From NCBI RefSeq assembly GCF_023517795.1, contig NZ_CP082928.1, positions 2,108,001 through 2,172,000 on the forward strand: a stretch of 64,000 nucleotides of DNA. Direction: 5' to 3'. Of the stretch, positions 57,101 through 64,000 are shown in pieces. Positions within the stretch are counted from its first letter, which is position 1. Each line of letters starts with the position of its first letter. The notes below the pieces were generated by a model. That model was not told the DNA's origin and made no database searches. It worked only from the letters and a program-made list of their open reading frames with translations. The translations under genes and the position numbers were made by a program. The stretch is from Pseudomonas fulva (lineage in GTDB: Bacteria; Pseudomonadota; Gammaproteobacteria; Pseudomonadales; Pseudomonadaceae).

Positions 57101-57875
57101 CGCCCGCGTCGTCGAGCCAGTCCTCGACCTGGGCCAGGCAGGCCGCCTCCTTGAGGCTGGCCACCGCGATGGGCAGCGGGTTGAGGCCCTGGGCCTGCAG
57201 GCGCTGGCAGAAGGTATCGACGAAGGCGGTGTTGGCCGCCTGCACATGGGTGCGATAGAACAGCAAGGCGGCAACCGGTGCATCCGCTCGCCAGTCGCCG
57301 CGCCAGTCCTGCAGCGAGGCATTGCCGATACGCGGGTGATAGAGGCCAACCCGCGGCAGCGGGTGCGGCGGCTGCCAGCCGTAGTCCCGGCCCAGGTAAC
57401 GGTCGGCGATGCAGTTGAAGAACTGCCGCGCGTTATCCACACCGCCCTGGCGCAGGTACTGCCACAGGCGTTCGGCATCGTCGGCGGTCACGTTGCCCAG
57501 CGCCGTGAGCTCGGGGTCGGGGTTATCGCAACCCGGCACCAGGATCAGCGTCTTGCCCTGCCCTGCCAGCTCCACCAGCCGCTCGATGCCGTAGCGCCAG
57601 TAGCTGACGCCGCCGTGCACGGAAATCATGATCACCTTGGCGTGCCGGAGCACCTGCTCGACATAGAAGTCCACCGAGGCGTTGTTGCCCAGCTGCGCCG
57701 GGCTGGCCAGGCGCAGGCTGGGGTAATCCTCGGGCAGATGGCGGGCGACTTCGGCCAGCAACGACAGGTGCGAATCACCGGTGCACAGCACCACCAGCTC
57801 GGCGGGGGTCTGGCCGAGGTCGGCGATGCTGTCGGCCGGCAGCGACTGGCCGGGCTGGGTACGCAGCAGGTGCAT
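54147..57875 (-). CDS. cobN: Cobaltochelatase large subunit CobN
   Basis: 1242 residues, ATG 57875. CobN inserts Co2+ into hydrogenobyrinic acid a,c-diamide with the AAA+ partners (here ChlD products). Features: ISVHGGVSYWRYGIERLVEL, VLANYPTRDGRIGNGVGLDT, AVIHVGKHGNLEWLPGKSVG and ETLCGARVASYFGDNSQPDTPR, all typical of the CobN/BchH family. The magnesium enzyme BchH is excluded by the cobalamin context (cobW, cobE, cobM, riboswitches). It follows cobW by 12 bases on the same strand, downstream of a B12 riboswitch. Confidence 0.96.
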   Translation of the reverse strand: MHLLRTQPGQSLPADSIADLGQTPAELVVLCTGDSHLSLLAEVARHLPEDYPSLRLASPAQLGNNASVDFYVEQVLRHAKVIMISVHGGVSYWRYGIERLVELAGQGKTLILVPGCDNPDPELTALGNVTADDAERLWQYLRQGGVDNARQFFNCIADRYLGRDYGWQPPHPLPRVGLYHPRIGNASLQDWRGDWRADAPVAALLFYRTHVQAANTAFVDTFCQRLQAQGLNPLPIAVASLKEAACLAQVEDWLDDAGASLIINTTGFAQSNPESPQARPFRRDVPVLQALCALDSEEQWQGNAQGLGPRDLAMHIALPELDGRLITRPISFKGLAWRSERSQSDVVCYRAHLPGMDFVAELARRQADLQRLPAVDKRIALVLANYPTRDGRIGNGVGLDTPAAALNILRALQARGYPVEGLPASGTALIHGLLGGVTNDLDNLDLRACAQSLALDDYQRFFAALPEANRQAVLERWGAPENDPMFRAGRLMIAGLRFGLTFVGIQPARGYQVDAAAVYHDPDLVPPHGYLAFYCWMRHVYGANAVIHVGKHGNLEWLPGKSVGLSERCWPTAILGALPNIYPFIVNDPGEGAQAKRRTQAVIIDHLMPPLTRAESYGPLRDLERLADEYYDASQLDLRRAAELRGEILQKVREASLDRELGLQLNDDPASWLPQLDAYLCDLKESQIRDGLHVFGESPAGQLRRDTLLALLRIPRGDGQGGNASLLRALASDLALDFDPLDCEMAAPWSGPRPDVLTGLSDEPWRSFGDTRERLELLGLQLIDGGESVGPLSAAVLHNLRSHIAPLLDACGDAEMRGLLDALDGRFVPSGPSGAPSRGRLDVLPTGRNFYSVDVRNLPTPTAWRLGVQAADRLLERHLQDEGDHLRQLGLSVWGTATMRTGGDDIAQAMALMGVRPVWQAGSGRVERFEVLPLEQLGRPRVDVTLRVSGFFRDAFANLIRLFDDAVQAVADLDEAPDMNPLSARVWQEALALQDGGLDELEARRQAGWRIFGSKPGAYGAGVQNAIEERLWENRADLAEVYLNWGGYAYGKGVEGAPAREQFAERLERMQAVLHNQDNREHDILDSNDYYQFQGGMLAAVETLCGARVASYFGDNSQPDTPRIRTLKQELGRVVRARAANPKWIEGMKRHGYKGAFELAATIDYLFAFDATSELVDDHQYALLTDAYLMDKGTRDFIQQHNPGALQDIIERLLEAQQRGLWQEPGEYREALENLLLDSEES

Positions 57876-57887
57876 GACGGGCGCCGG

Positions 57888-58937
57888 TTACGCCAGCGCC
57901 GCTTTCAGCTCGGCCGTGATGGCCGTGTGATCGAGTTCCTGGCCGATCACGATCAGGCGGGTCACCCGCGCTTCATCGGGCTTCCAGGCGCGGTCGAAGT
58001 GCTTGTCGAAGCGTTGACCAACGCCCTGCAGCAGCAATCGCATGGGCTTGTTCGGCACGGCGACGAAGCCTTTCACGCGCAGAATGCCGTGTTTGCCGAC
58101 GACCTCTTTCAGGGCGTTCAACAGGCGCGCCTCGTGTGCTTCCGGTAGTTCCACGTGGAACGAGTCGAATTCGTCGTGATCGTGATCGTCGTCTTCATCG
58201 TCGTGGTGGGTGCGACGGCCCTCGATATGCAGCTCGGTCTCGCTGTTCAGGCCCAGCAGCACATCGAGCGGCAGCGAGCCGCCATGGGCCTCGACCACCT
58301 TGACCGCCGGCGGCAGCTCCTCGGCCACTTCGGCGCGCACCGCGGCCAGCGCCTCGGCATCGAGCAGGTCGGCCTTGTTGAGGATCACCAGGTCGGCGCT
58401 GGCCAGTTGGTCGGCGAACAGCTCGTGCAGCGGCGATTCGTGATCGAGGTTGGGGTCGAGCTTGCGCTGGGCATCGACCTGATCGGGGAAGGCGGCGAAG
58501 GTGCCGGTTGCCACGGCCGGGCTGTCGACCACGGTGATCACCGCATCGACGGTGCAGGCGTTGCGGATTTCCGGCCAGTTGAAGGCCTGCACCAGAGGCT
58601 TGGGCAGGGCCAGGCCGCTGGTTTCGATGAGGATATGGTCGAGATCGCCGCGGCGCTCCACCAGCTCGCGCATCACCGGGAAGAACTCTTCCTGCACGGT
58701 GCAGCACAGGCAGCCGTTGGCCAGTTCATAAACCCGGCCGTTGGCTTCTTCCTCGCTGCAGCCGATGGAGCACTGCTTGAGAATCTCACCGTCGATGCCC
58801 AGCTCGCCGAATTCGTTGACGATCACCGCGATGCGCCGGCCCTCGGCGTTTTCCAGCATGTGGCGCAGCAAGGTGGTCTTACCGGCACCGAGAAAGCCGG
58901 TGACGATGGTGACGGGAAGTTTGGCGAGCGTTTTCAT
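57888..58937 (-). CDS. cobW: CobW metallochaperone GTPase
   Basis: 349 residues from ATG 58937; the frame extends to 59003 without support. G3E GTPase: Walker [12 protein letters not shown], metal motif [14 protein letters not shown] (CxCC), [24 protein letters not shown], and a His/Asp-rich linker ([18 protein letters not shown]) before the C-terminal CobW_C domain. Supplies cobalt for CobN. Directly downstream of a cobalamin riboswitch (59051-59215, minus strand), first gene of the cobW-cobN unit. Confidence 0.95.
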   Translation of the reverse strand: MKTLAKLPVTIVTGFLGAGKTTLLRHMLENAEGRRIAVIVNEFGELGIDGEILKQCSIGCSEEEANGRVYELANGCLCCTVQEEFFPVMRELVERRGDLDHILIETSGLALPKPLVQAFNWPEIRNACTVDAVITVVDSPAVATGTFAAFPDQVDAQRKLDPNLDHESPLHELFADQLASADLVILNKADLLDAEALAAVRAEVAEELPPAVKVVEAHGGSLPLDVLLGLNSETELHIEGRRTHHDDEDDDHDHDEFDSFHVELPEAHEARLLNALKEVVGKHGILRVKGFVAVPNKPMRLLLQGVGQRFDKHFDRAWKPDEARVTRLIVIGQELDHTAITAELKAALA

Positions 58938-59050
58938 GGTGGCCCCTGGCGTCTGCAGAAACGGCGAGCGGGCAATAGGATGGCAGGCACGAGCAGGGCT
59001 CACGCGAAGGCATCACCGGATCACCCCGCCCGGTTGTCGAAAGCGTTATC

Positions 59051-59215
59051 GAGGCAGGTCTCCTGGCTGGCAGGTCATGGCACGCGGCCGGCCTTCCCGG
59101 TCTCCCAGTGGCGATTGGCGACGCACTCGCTGCTTACAGTTGCGGGGGCAGCCACGGCGATCCGTGTTCCCTCTTGAACCTGTTAGAAGCCTTCTGAACA
59201 GGTTTCCTCTCCATG
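59051..59215 (-). promoter_or_regulatory. Cobalamin riboswitch in front of cobW-cobN
   Basis: On the minus strand: ttcaagagggaacacgg, gctgcccccgcaactgtaag, and near the end the B12-box agccaggagacctgcc (59053-59068), all highly conserved parts of the AdoCbl aptamer. It lies 114 bases before the cobW start. Expected to lower expression when cobalamin is plentiful. Boundaries approximate. Confidence 0.92.
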
Positions 59216-59319
59216 GCGACCCATGGAGAACCTCGAAGACCGCAAGGCTACGCAGAGCCTGGGTAACGGTCAATCGCGGCGCGACCTGCAGCATATTGAC
59301 GCTCTGGCCGCTTCGTGGT

Positions 59320-59510
59320 GTTCTTGCCCGGTTGTTTCAGGTGTCTCACGCCGCCGCGCGTGAGGTGAAACGGGAAGCCGGTTAGAGTCCGGCGCTGCCC
59401 CCGCAACGGTAAGCGAATGCCAGGATCGTTTTGGCCACTGTGCACACGCATGGGAAGGCCGATCCCTATCGCCGCAAGGCGATCGTCGTGAGCCCGGAGA
59501 CCGGCCTGAA
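59320..59510 (+). promoter_or_regulatory. Cobalamin riboswitch in front of cbtBA-cobE-cobM
   Basis: Plus strand: tgaggtgaaacgggaagccg, ctgcccccgcaacggtaagc, gggaaggcc and the B12-box gagcccggagaccggcctg (59490-59508). Ends about 110 bases before cbtB. Divergent from the riboswitch at 59051-59215; the two leaders are back to back, their promoters sharing about 100 bp. Confidence 0.93.
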
Positions 59511-59618
59511 TCCTCTGTTTGGCAACCCGCGGTGGGCGGGCACGCGCCGATCGCTGCCTGCTCGTGCGGGCTGTCTCGCCGTGTCCTGCTGTGCCGTTTA
59601 CCCCTGAGGTCTACGATC

Positions 59619-59804
59619 ATGTCCAGCAGTGTCCTTTCTGATTCCAGCGCCTCTGCGCTCCCCCTGTCGCAACGTATCCTGCTCGCCGTTGGCAGCTGCG
59701 TGCTGGGCGCCGTGCTGATCTTCTTCGCCGGCTTCTCCGAGGTCGAAGCCCTGCACAACGCCGCTCACGATACCCGGCATAGCGCCGCGTTCCCCTGCCA
59801 CTGA
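59619..59804 (+). CDS. cbtB: Cobalt transporter subunit CbtB
   Basis: 61 residues from ATG 59619 (gagg 10 bases upstream; the frame is open to 59532). One membrane helix (ILLAVGSCVLGAVLIFFAG) and a C-terminal metal motif with HNAAHDTRHSAAFPCH, the CbtB hallmark. Associated by riboswitch control and position with cobalt supply for B12. Followed by cbtA after 10 bases. Confidence 0.93.
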   Translation: MSSSVLSDSSASALPLSQRILLAVGSCVLGAVLIFFAGFSEVEALHNAAHDTRHSAAFPCH

Positions 59805-59814
59805 GGGCACCAGA

Positions 59815-60525
59815 ATGATCAAGCGTATCGCCCGGACCGCCGGGTTCGCCGGCCTGCTCGCCGCCATCGTGCTGACCCTGCTGCAGAGCCTGTGGGTAAC
59901 CCCTTTGATCCTGCAGGCGGAAGGCTTTGAGATCGCTGAGCCGGCAGTTATCGAACAGAGCCATGACGCCACCGCAGCCCACGACCATGGCGCGAGCGGC
60001 CATAGCCACGACGGCGAAGCCTGGGCCCCGGAAGACGGCTGGCAGCGCCTGTTATCCACAGGCCTGAGCAACCTGGTCGTCGCCGTCGGCTTCGCGCTGA
60101 TGCTCGCCGGTCTGTTCACTCTGCGTGCCCCCGAGAAAACCTGGCATGGCCTGCTCTGGGGCCTGGCGGGTTTCGCCACCTTCGTACTGGCACCCTCCAG
60201 CGGCCTGCCGCCGGAACTGCCAGGCACTGCCGCGGCGGACCTGCTGCTGCGCCAGTACTGGTGGATCGGCACCGCGGCCTCGACCGCCGCCGGCCTGGCG
60301 CTGCTGGCATTCGGCGGCAACGGGATGCTGCGCATTCTCGGTGTGGCGATTCTCGCCCTGCCCCACCTGCTCGGCGCGCCGCAGCCTGAAGCCCATGAAA
60401 GCCTGGCGCCCGAAGCGCTGGAGCATCAGTTCATCCTCGCCTCGCTGCTGACCAACGCGGTTTTCTGGGCCGCCCTGGGCCTGACTGCCGCCTGGTTCCA
60501 TGGCCCTGGGCGCCAGCCGCAGTGA
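59815..60525 (+). CDS. cbtA: Cobalt transporter subunit CbtA
   Basis: 236 residues, about five membrane helices, with a His-rich loop (HDATAAHDHGASGHSHDGEAW) that may collect cobalt, WVTPLILQAEGFEIAEP at the N-terminus and LGAPQPEAHESLAPEALEHQF near the C-terminus. Predicted CbtA; in this family the transport mode is still little studied. Its stop overlaps the GTG of the next gene. Confidence 0.92.
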   Translation: MIKRIARTAGFAGLLAAIVLTLLQSLWVTPLILQAEGFEIAEPAVIEQSHDATAAHDHGASGHSHDGEAWAPEDGWQRLLSTGLSNLVVAVGFALMLAGLFTLRAPEKTWHGLLWGLAGFATFVLAPSSGLPPELPGTAAADLLLRQYWWIGTAASTAAGLALLAFGGNGMLRILGVAILALPHLLGAPQPEAHESLAPEALEHQFILASLLTNAVFWAALGLTAAWFHGPGRQPQ

Positions 60526-60929
60526 ATGAACGGCCCATCCTCGTCGCCGGCCTGGGTTGCCGGCGCGAGTGCTCGCGCGATGAGCTGCTGGCCTTGCTCG
60601 ACAGCACCCTGGCCGAGCAGGGCTCGAGCACGGCCGAGCTGACGGCCCTGGCCAGCAGCGCCCACAAGGCGGCTGAACCTGGCCTGCAGCTGCTGGCCGC
60701 GCACCTGAACCTGCCGATCCACTTCCTGCCCGCCGAGGTGCTGGCGGGTTACCATGGGCGCCTGACCGAGACCTCGGCCAAGGCGTTGCAGCTGACCGGC
60801 ACGCCAGGCGTCGCCGAAGCCAGCGCCCTGGCCCTGGCCGAGCAGCTGAGCGGCCGACCCGCTCGCCTGTGGATAACCAAGCGCAAGAGCGCTGCCGCCA
60901 CCCTGGCCGTAGCCCGAGTCGATGGGTAG
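60522..60929 (+). CDS. cobE: Cobalamin biosynthesis protein CobE
   Basis: 135 residues from a GTG at 60522 overlapping the cbtA stop (GTGA). Resembles the C-terminal CbiG-like domain: ILVAGLGCRRECSRDELLALL at the N-terminus, GVAEASALAL near the end. CobE/CbiG-C is linked to precorrin ring contraction steps; its precise role in the aerobic pathway is not settled. Confidence 0.87.
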   Translation: MNERPILVAGLGCRRECSRDELLALLDSTLAEQGSSTAELTALASSAHKAAEPGLQLLAAHLNLPIHFLPAEVLAGYHGRLTETSAKALQLTGTPGVAEASALALAEQLSGRPARLWITKRKSAAATLAVARVDG

Positions 60930-61003
60930 GGATCACGCCCTGTCGAGCCACCGGGATTTTCATCGGTCGATACAAGACGCCGCCACCCATATTCAGGAAC
61001 CCC

Positions 61004-61777
61004 ATGACCGTCTACTTCATTGGCGCCGGCCCCGGCGACCCCGAGCTGATCACCGTCAAGGGTCAGCGCCTGATCCGCAGCTGCCCGGTGATTCTCTACG
61101 CCGGCTCGCTGGTGCCCGGGGCGGTGCTCGACGGCCACCAGGCCCATCAGGTGATCAATACCGCCGAATTGTACCTGGATGAAATCGTCGCCCTGCTGCA
61201 CGCCGCCCACGCCCGTGGCGAGGACGTGGCGCGGGTGCATTCCGGCGACCCGTCGCTGTATGGCGCCATCGGCGAGCAGATTCGTCACCTGCGCGCGCTG
61301 GGCATCCCCTTCGAGATCATTCCCGGCGTGACGGCCACGGCCGCCTGCGCGGCGCTGCTGGAAAGCGAGCTGACGCTGCCCGAGGTGTCACAGACGGTGA
61401 TCCTCACCCGCTACGCCAGTAAGTCGCCGATGCCGGCCGGCGAGCAGCTGCAAGATCTCGCCCGCCACGGCGCGACCATGGCCATCCACCTGGGCGTTCA
61501 GCACCTGGCAAAGATCGTCACCGAGCTGCTGCCGCACTACGGCGCCAACTGCCCCATCGCGGTGGTGCACCGCGCCAGCTGGCCGGATCAGGACTGGGCG
61601 ATCGGCACCCTGGCGGATATCGAGGCGAAGGTCAGCGCCAGGGGCTTCAAACGTACCGCGCTGATTCTCGTCGGCCAGGTACTGGGCGCGGAGGACTTCG
61701 CCGACTCGGCGCTCTACCGCGAAGGCCACCGCCACCTGTTCAGGACAGGCGCTGCAGACGATACAGGCTCTCGCTGA
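61004..61777 (+). CDS. cobM: Precorrin-4 C11-methyltransferase
   Basis: 257 residues from ATG 61004 (aggaac Shine-Dalgarno). SAM-dependent tetrapyrrole methylase: MTVYFIGAGPGDPELITVKG, YAGSLVP, VHSGDPSLYGAIGEQ, IIPGVTATAACAALL and TRYASKSPMPAGE. Methylates precorrin-4 at C11 to precorrin-5. Last gene of the riboswitch-controlled operon; its 3' end overlaps the end of a convergent hypothetical gene by 38 bases. Confidence 0.94.
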   Translation: MTVYFIGAGPGDPELITVKGQRLIRSCPVILYAGSLVPGAVLDGHQAHQVINTAELYLDEIVALLHAAHARGEDVARVHSGDPSLYGAIGEQIRHLRALGIPFEIIPGVTATAACAALLESELTLPEVSQTVILTRYASKSPMPAGEQLQDLARHGATMAIHLGVQHLAKIVTELLPHYGANCPIAVVHRASWPDQDWAIGTLADIEAKVSARGFKRTALILVGQVLGAEDFADSALYREGHRHLFRTGAADDTGSR

Positions 61778-62045
61778 CCTGGCCGCGGTTGTCGGCAATG
61801 GCGATCTGCGCGCCCTGACGGGCAAGGCGCTCATTAAGGTCGCTGGCGTACAGCTGCTTGAGGAAGGTCGGGTAATCGAGCGCCCCATGCTGGCCGAACA
61901 ACCAGGCATGCAGTGCGGGCAGATGAAAGCTCCACGCCCCTTCATGGCAATCGAAACCGGCCTCGCGCAGCCGTACGATCAGTTGCTGATCACCCTGCAG
62001 CACAGCCGCGCAATAGGCATACAGCGTATCCAGCCATTTGCTCAT
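61740..62045 (-). CDS. Small hypothetical protein next to the PAS kinase
   Basis: 101 residues, ATG 62045, starting one base after the PAS kinase gene ends, so probably coupled to it. Soluble, Trp/Leu-rich (MSKWLDTLYAYCAAVLQGDQ; SFHLPALHAWLFGQHGALDY). No family recognised. Its 3' end overlaps cobM convergently. A helper of the kinase is possible but unproven. Confidence 0.7.
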   Translation of the reverse strand: MSKWLDTLYAYCAAVLQGDQQLIVRLREAGFDCHEGAWSFHLPALHAWLFGQHGALDYPTFLKQLYASDLNERLARQGAQIAIADNRGQVSESLYRLQRLS

Positions 62046-62046
62046 A

Positions 62047-63978
62047 TCAGTTGGCGACCACCGGCAGTTCGATACGGAAACAGGCCCCGCCTTGCTGATT
62101 GCTCACGCTCAGCTTGCCGCCCATCTGGTTGACCAGGCCGTAGCTGACCGACAGCCCCAGGCCGGTGCCCTTGCCCACCGGTTTGGTGGTGAAGAAGGGG
62201 TCGAATACCCGATCCAGCAACAGCGGGTCGATGCCGCCGGCGTTGTCCTGAACCTGCACGATCACCTTGTCGTCCTCGCGGTCACTGCGCAGCAGGATAC
62301 GGGGCTCCAGTTCCGGATGCTTGTCCCGGGCGCTGAGCAGCGCGTCCTTGGCATTGACCAGCAGGTTGATGATCACCTGCTCGAGCTGGTCGGCATGCCC
62401 GCGCACCGGGGGCGTACCGCACAGCTCCAGGGTCAGGTCGATGTCACGGACCAGTTCGCCCTCGCGGATCAGGGTCACGGCGCCCTCGATGGCATCGTCC
62501 GGGCTGAACAGGTCGTCCTCAACCTCGGAGCGCCGCCCGAAAATGCGCATATGGTTGATGATCTTCGCGGCACGGGTGATCTGCTGCTCGATACGCCCCA
62601 GCTTGTTCTTCAGGTACTCGGGGTTGGCCGAGCCGTTTTCCACGCCCTTGAGGGTGTTGGTCAGGGCGATGCGCATGACGTTGAGCGGCTGGTTGATCTC
62701 GTGGGCCAGCCCCGTGGCCATCTCGCCCAGCACCGCCATCTTGGCGCTCTGGTTGAGCATCTGCCGGGCCTTCTGCAGCTCGGTATCGTCGCGGCCGACG
62801 GCCTGCACCTCGAGCAACTTGCCCTGCTCGTCGAACACCCCGCGCTCGGACAGCACCCACCAGATGTGCTCGCGGCCGGGCAGGTCCATGCGCACCAGCG
62901 CCGTGCCGACCGGCTCGTCAGGTGTCAGTTGGCGGTGGCGCTCGCGAAACTGGGTCAGCTCCTGGGCCGACAGGTAGCTGGCCAGGCTGGTGCCCGGCAG
63001 GTTTTCCTGGCGGATGCCCAGGTACTGGGCCAGCGGCCGGTTGGCGTAGACCAGGGTGAGGTCGGGGCGATAGCGACAGATGATCGCCGGCGAGTCCTCG
63101 ACCAGGATGCGGTAGCGCTCCTCGCTCTCGCGCACCCGTTCGGCGGCCAGGGCGGCATCGGTCACGTCCAGGCACAGGCCGACTGCCTCGATGGGGATGC
63201 CCCGCTCGTCACGCAGCAGCTTGGCCTCGTCCTGCAGCCAGTGGTAACGGCCATCGCGGTCGAGCAGCCGGTAACGGCAGCTGGCCACGCCCTGGCTGAG
63301 CAGGCTGCGGGTGTGGGCGAAGTAGATGTCGCGGTCATCGGGGTGGATGAAGTCGGCCACGCTGCGCTGCACGAAGTCGTCCAGCGTCCAGCCCAGCAAC
63401 GCACTGCAGCTGTCGCTGCAGAACACCGGCACGAAGGCGCCGTCGTCGTAGCGATTCACATAGATCACCGCCGGCGCACTGGCGACCAGGCTCTTCAAGC
63501 GCGTGGTGGCGGCGTCGGCCTCGACCTCCTTGAGCTTCATGTCGTTGATGTCCAGCACCGCGCCGACGATACGCCGCTGGCCATTGGCGTTGAGGATGCG
63601 CGTGTGGATGCGGAACCAGCACAGGGCGTCCTCGGCATCGCGCAGGCGCACCACCTGTTCGAAGGCACGGCCGCTCAGTTCGGCATCGCCCAGGCGGATG
63701 CGAAACTCGTCGCGATCGGCCGCGTTGAGCAGCTCCAGCCAGTCGGCCAGGGTGACTGCCGCACCCTGGGTGAAACCGAAGCGCTGCATCAGGCAGGGCG
63801 CCAGCAGAAAGGCGCCACTGCGCGGCACGTATTCCCACCAGCCGGTACCCAGCAGGTTCTGCAGGATGTCCACCCGCTCGCCATGCACCTTGCGATTCTG
63901 CTCGTCGAGGCGTTGCAGCAGCGGAGCGGCGACATGGGCGAACAGATCCAGCCAGTCCCGGGTATTGAGCTCGGGCAT
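62047..63978 (-). CDS. Multi-PAS sensor histidine kinase (5' end possibly beyond window)
   Basis: 643 residues from ATG 63978; the frame stays open to the window edge, so a longer N-terminus is possible. No membrane helix. Three PAS-type domains (about 45-150, 160-285, 290-405; for example FIHPDDRDIYFAHTRSLLSQ and PAIICRYRPDLTLVYANRPL), then H-box GLAHEINQPLNVMRIAL (His), N-box NLLVNAKDALL, DNAGGIDP and GTGLGLSVSYG. Cytosolic sensor of the NtrB/FixL-like type. Partner regulator not in view; it is likely to the right. Ligand unknown. Confidence 0.88.
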   Translation of the reverse strand: MPELNTRDWLDLFAHVAAPLLQRLDEQNRKVHGERVDILQNLLGTGWWEYVPRSGAFLLAPCLMQRFGFTQGAAVTLADWLELLNAADRDEFRIRLGDAELSGRAFEQVVRLRDAEDALCWFRIHTRILNANGQRRIVGAVLDINDMKLKEVEADAATTRLKSLVASAPAVIYVNRYDDGAFVPVFCSDSCSALLGWTLDDFVQRSVADFIHPDDRDIYFAHTRSLLSQGVASCRYRLLDRDGRYHWLQDEAKLLRDERGIPIEAVGLCLDVTDAALAAERVRESEERYRILVEDSPAIICRYRPDLTLVYANRPLAQYLGIRQENLPGTSLASYLSAQELTQFRERHRQLTPDEPVGTALVRMDLPGREHIWWVLSERGVFDEQGKLLEVQAVGRDDTELQKARQMLNQSAKMAVLGEMATGLAHEINQPLNVMRIALTNTLKGVENGSANPEYLKNKLGRIEQQITRAAKIINHMRIFGRRSEVEDDLFSPDDAIEGAVTLIREGELVRDIDLTLELCGTPPVRGHADQLEQVIINLLVNAKDALLSARDKHPELEPRILLRSDREDDKVIVQVQDNAGGIDPLLLDRVFDPFFTTKPVGKGTGLGLSVSYGLVNQMGGKLSVSNQQGGACFRIELPVVAN

Positions 63979-64000
63979 GCTCTGGTGGGCGACGTACGGC

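Overview
The window is about 65% GC, densely coded, and carries Pseudomonas-type intergenic palindromes. Gene content and order match the genus Pseudomonas: AauS/AauR beside ggt, PycA/PycB with PycR, hydroxyproline catabolism, and a CobW-CobN-ChlD cobalt chelatase locus. The species cannot be fixed from the sequence alone. No insertion sequence, prophage, CRISPR array or tRNA was seen. Two genes may be cut by the window: ggt at the left edge and a PAS histidine kinase at the right edge.

1-22.8 kb handles acidic amino acids, their amides and gamma-glutamyl compounds. It holds the 3' end of gamma-glutamyltransferase, an AauS/AauR-type two-component system, a LysR regulator divergent from aspartase, two tandem near-identical periplasmic binding proteins, an XRE regulator, an AGCS symporter, type I asparaginase, glutaminase, a homocysteine methyltransferase-family protein, an amino-acid ABC binding protein plus permease without an ATPase gene, a GNAT protein, an AsnC regulator, a TRAP transporter behind a clear sigma-54 promoter, and a second, cytosolic GGT-like enzyme.

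23-34.8 kb holds a second AGCS symporter, a lipoprotein hydrolase with a YeeE/TsuA-type sulfur transporter, the two-subunit pyruvate carboxylase with its LysR regulator, a GntR regulator and two L,D-transpeptidase-family proteins.

35-47.5 kb is a full trans-4-hydroxy-L-proline pathway: epimerase, three-subunit D-hydroxyproline dehydrogenase, PAS-AraC regulator, deaminase, 2-oxoglutarate-semialdehyde dehydrogenase and an MHS-type transporter. It is interrupted by a sigma-54-dependent Crc/Hfq-sequestering RNA (CrcZ/CrcY/CrcX family) and by PQQ glucose dehydrogenase. The epimerase gene carries an in-frame insertion of about 138 bp that looks like a MITE.

47.5-64 kb holds a probably frameshifted hypothetical gene, an LRR-protein kinase fusion, and cobalt chelatase components. 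ChlD appears to be produced by -1 programmed frameshifting at A_AAA_AAG. A LOG-family hydrolase follows, then a DAHP synthase preceded by two tandem aromatic-rich leader peptides and an attenuator, an ABC-F gene remnant, cobN, cobW, two divergent cobalamin riboswitches, cbtB-cbtA-cobE-cobM, a small hypothetical protein and a PAS histidine kinase.

The strongest leads are the chlD frameshift site, the tandem leader peptides of the DAHP synthase gene, the MITE-like insertion inside the epimerase, and the Crc-family RNA placed in the hydroxyproline locus.
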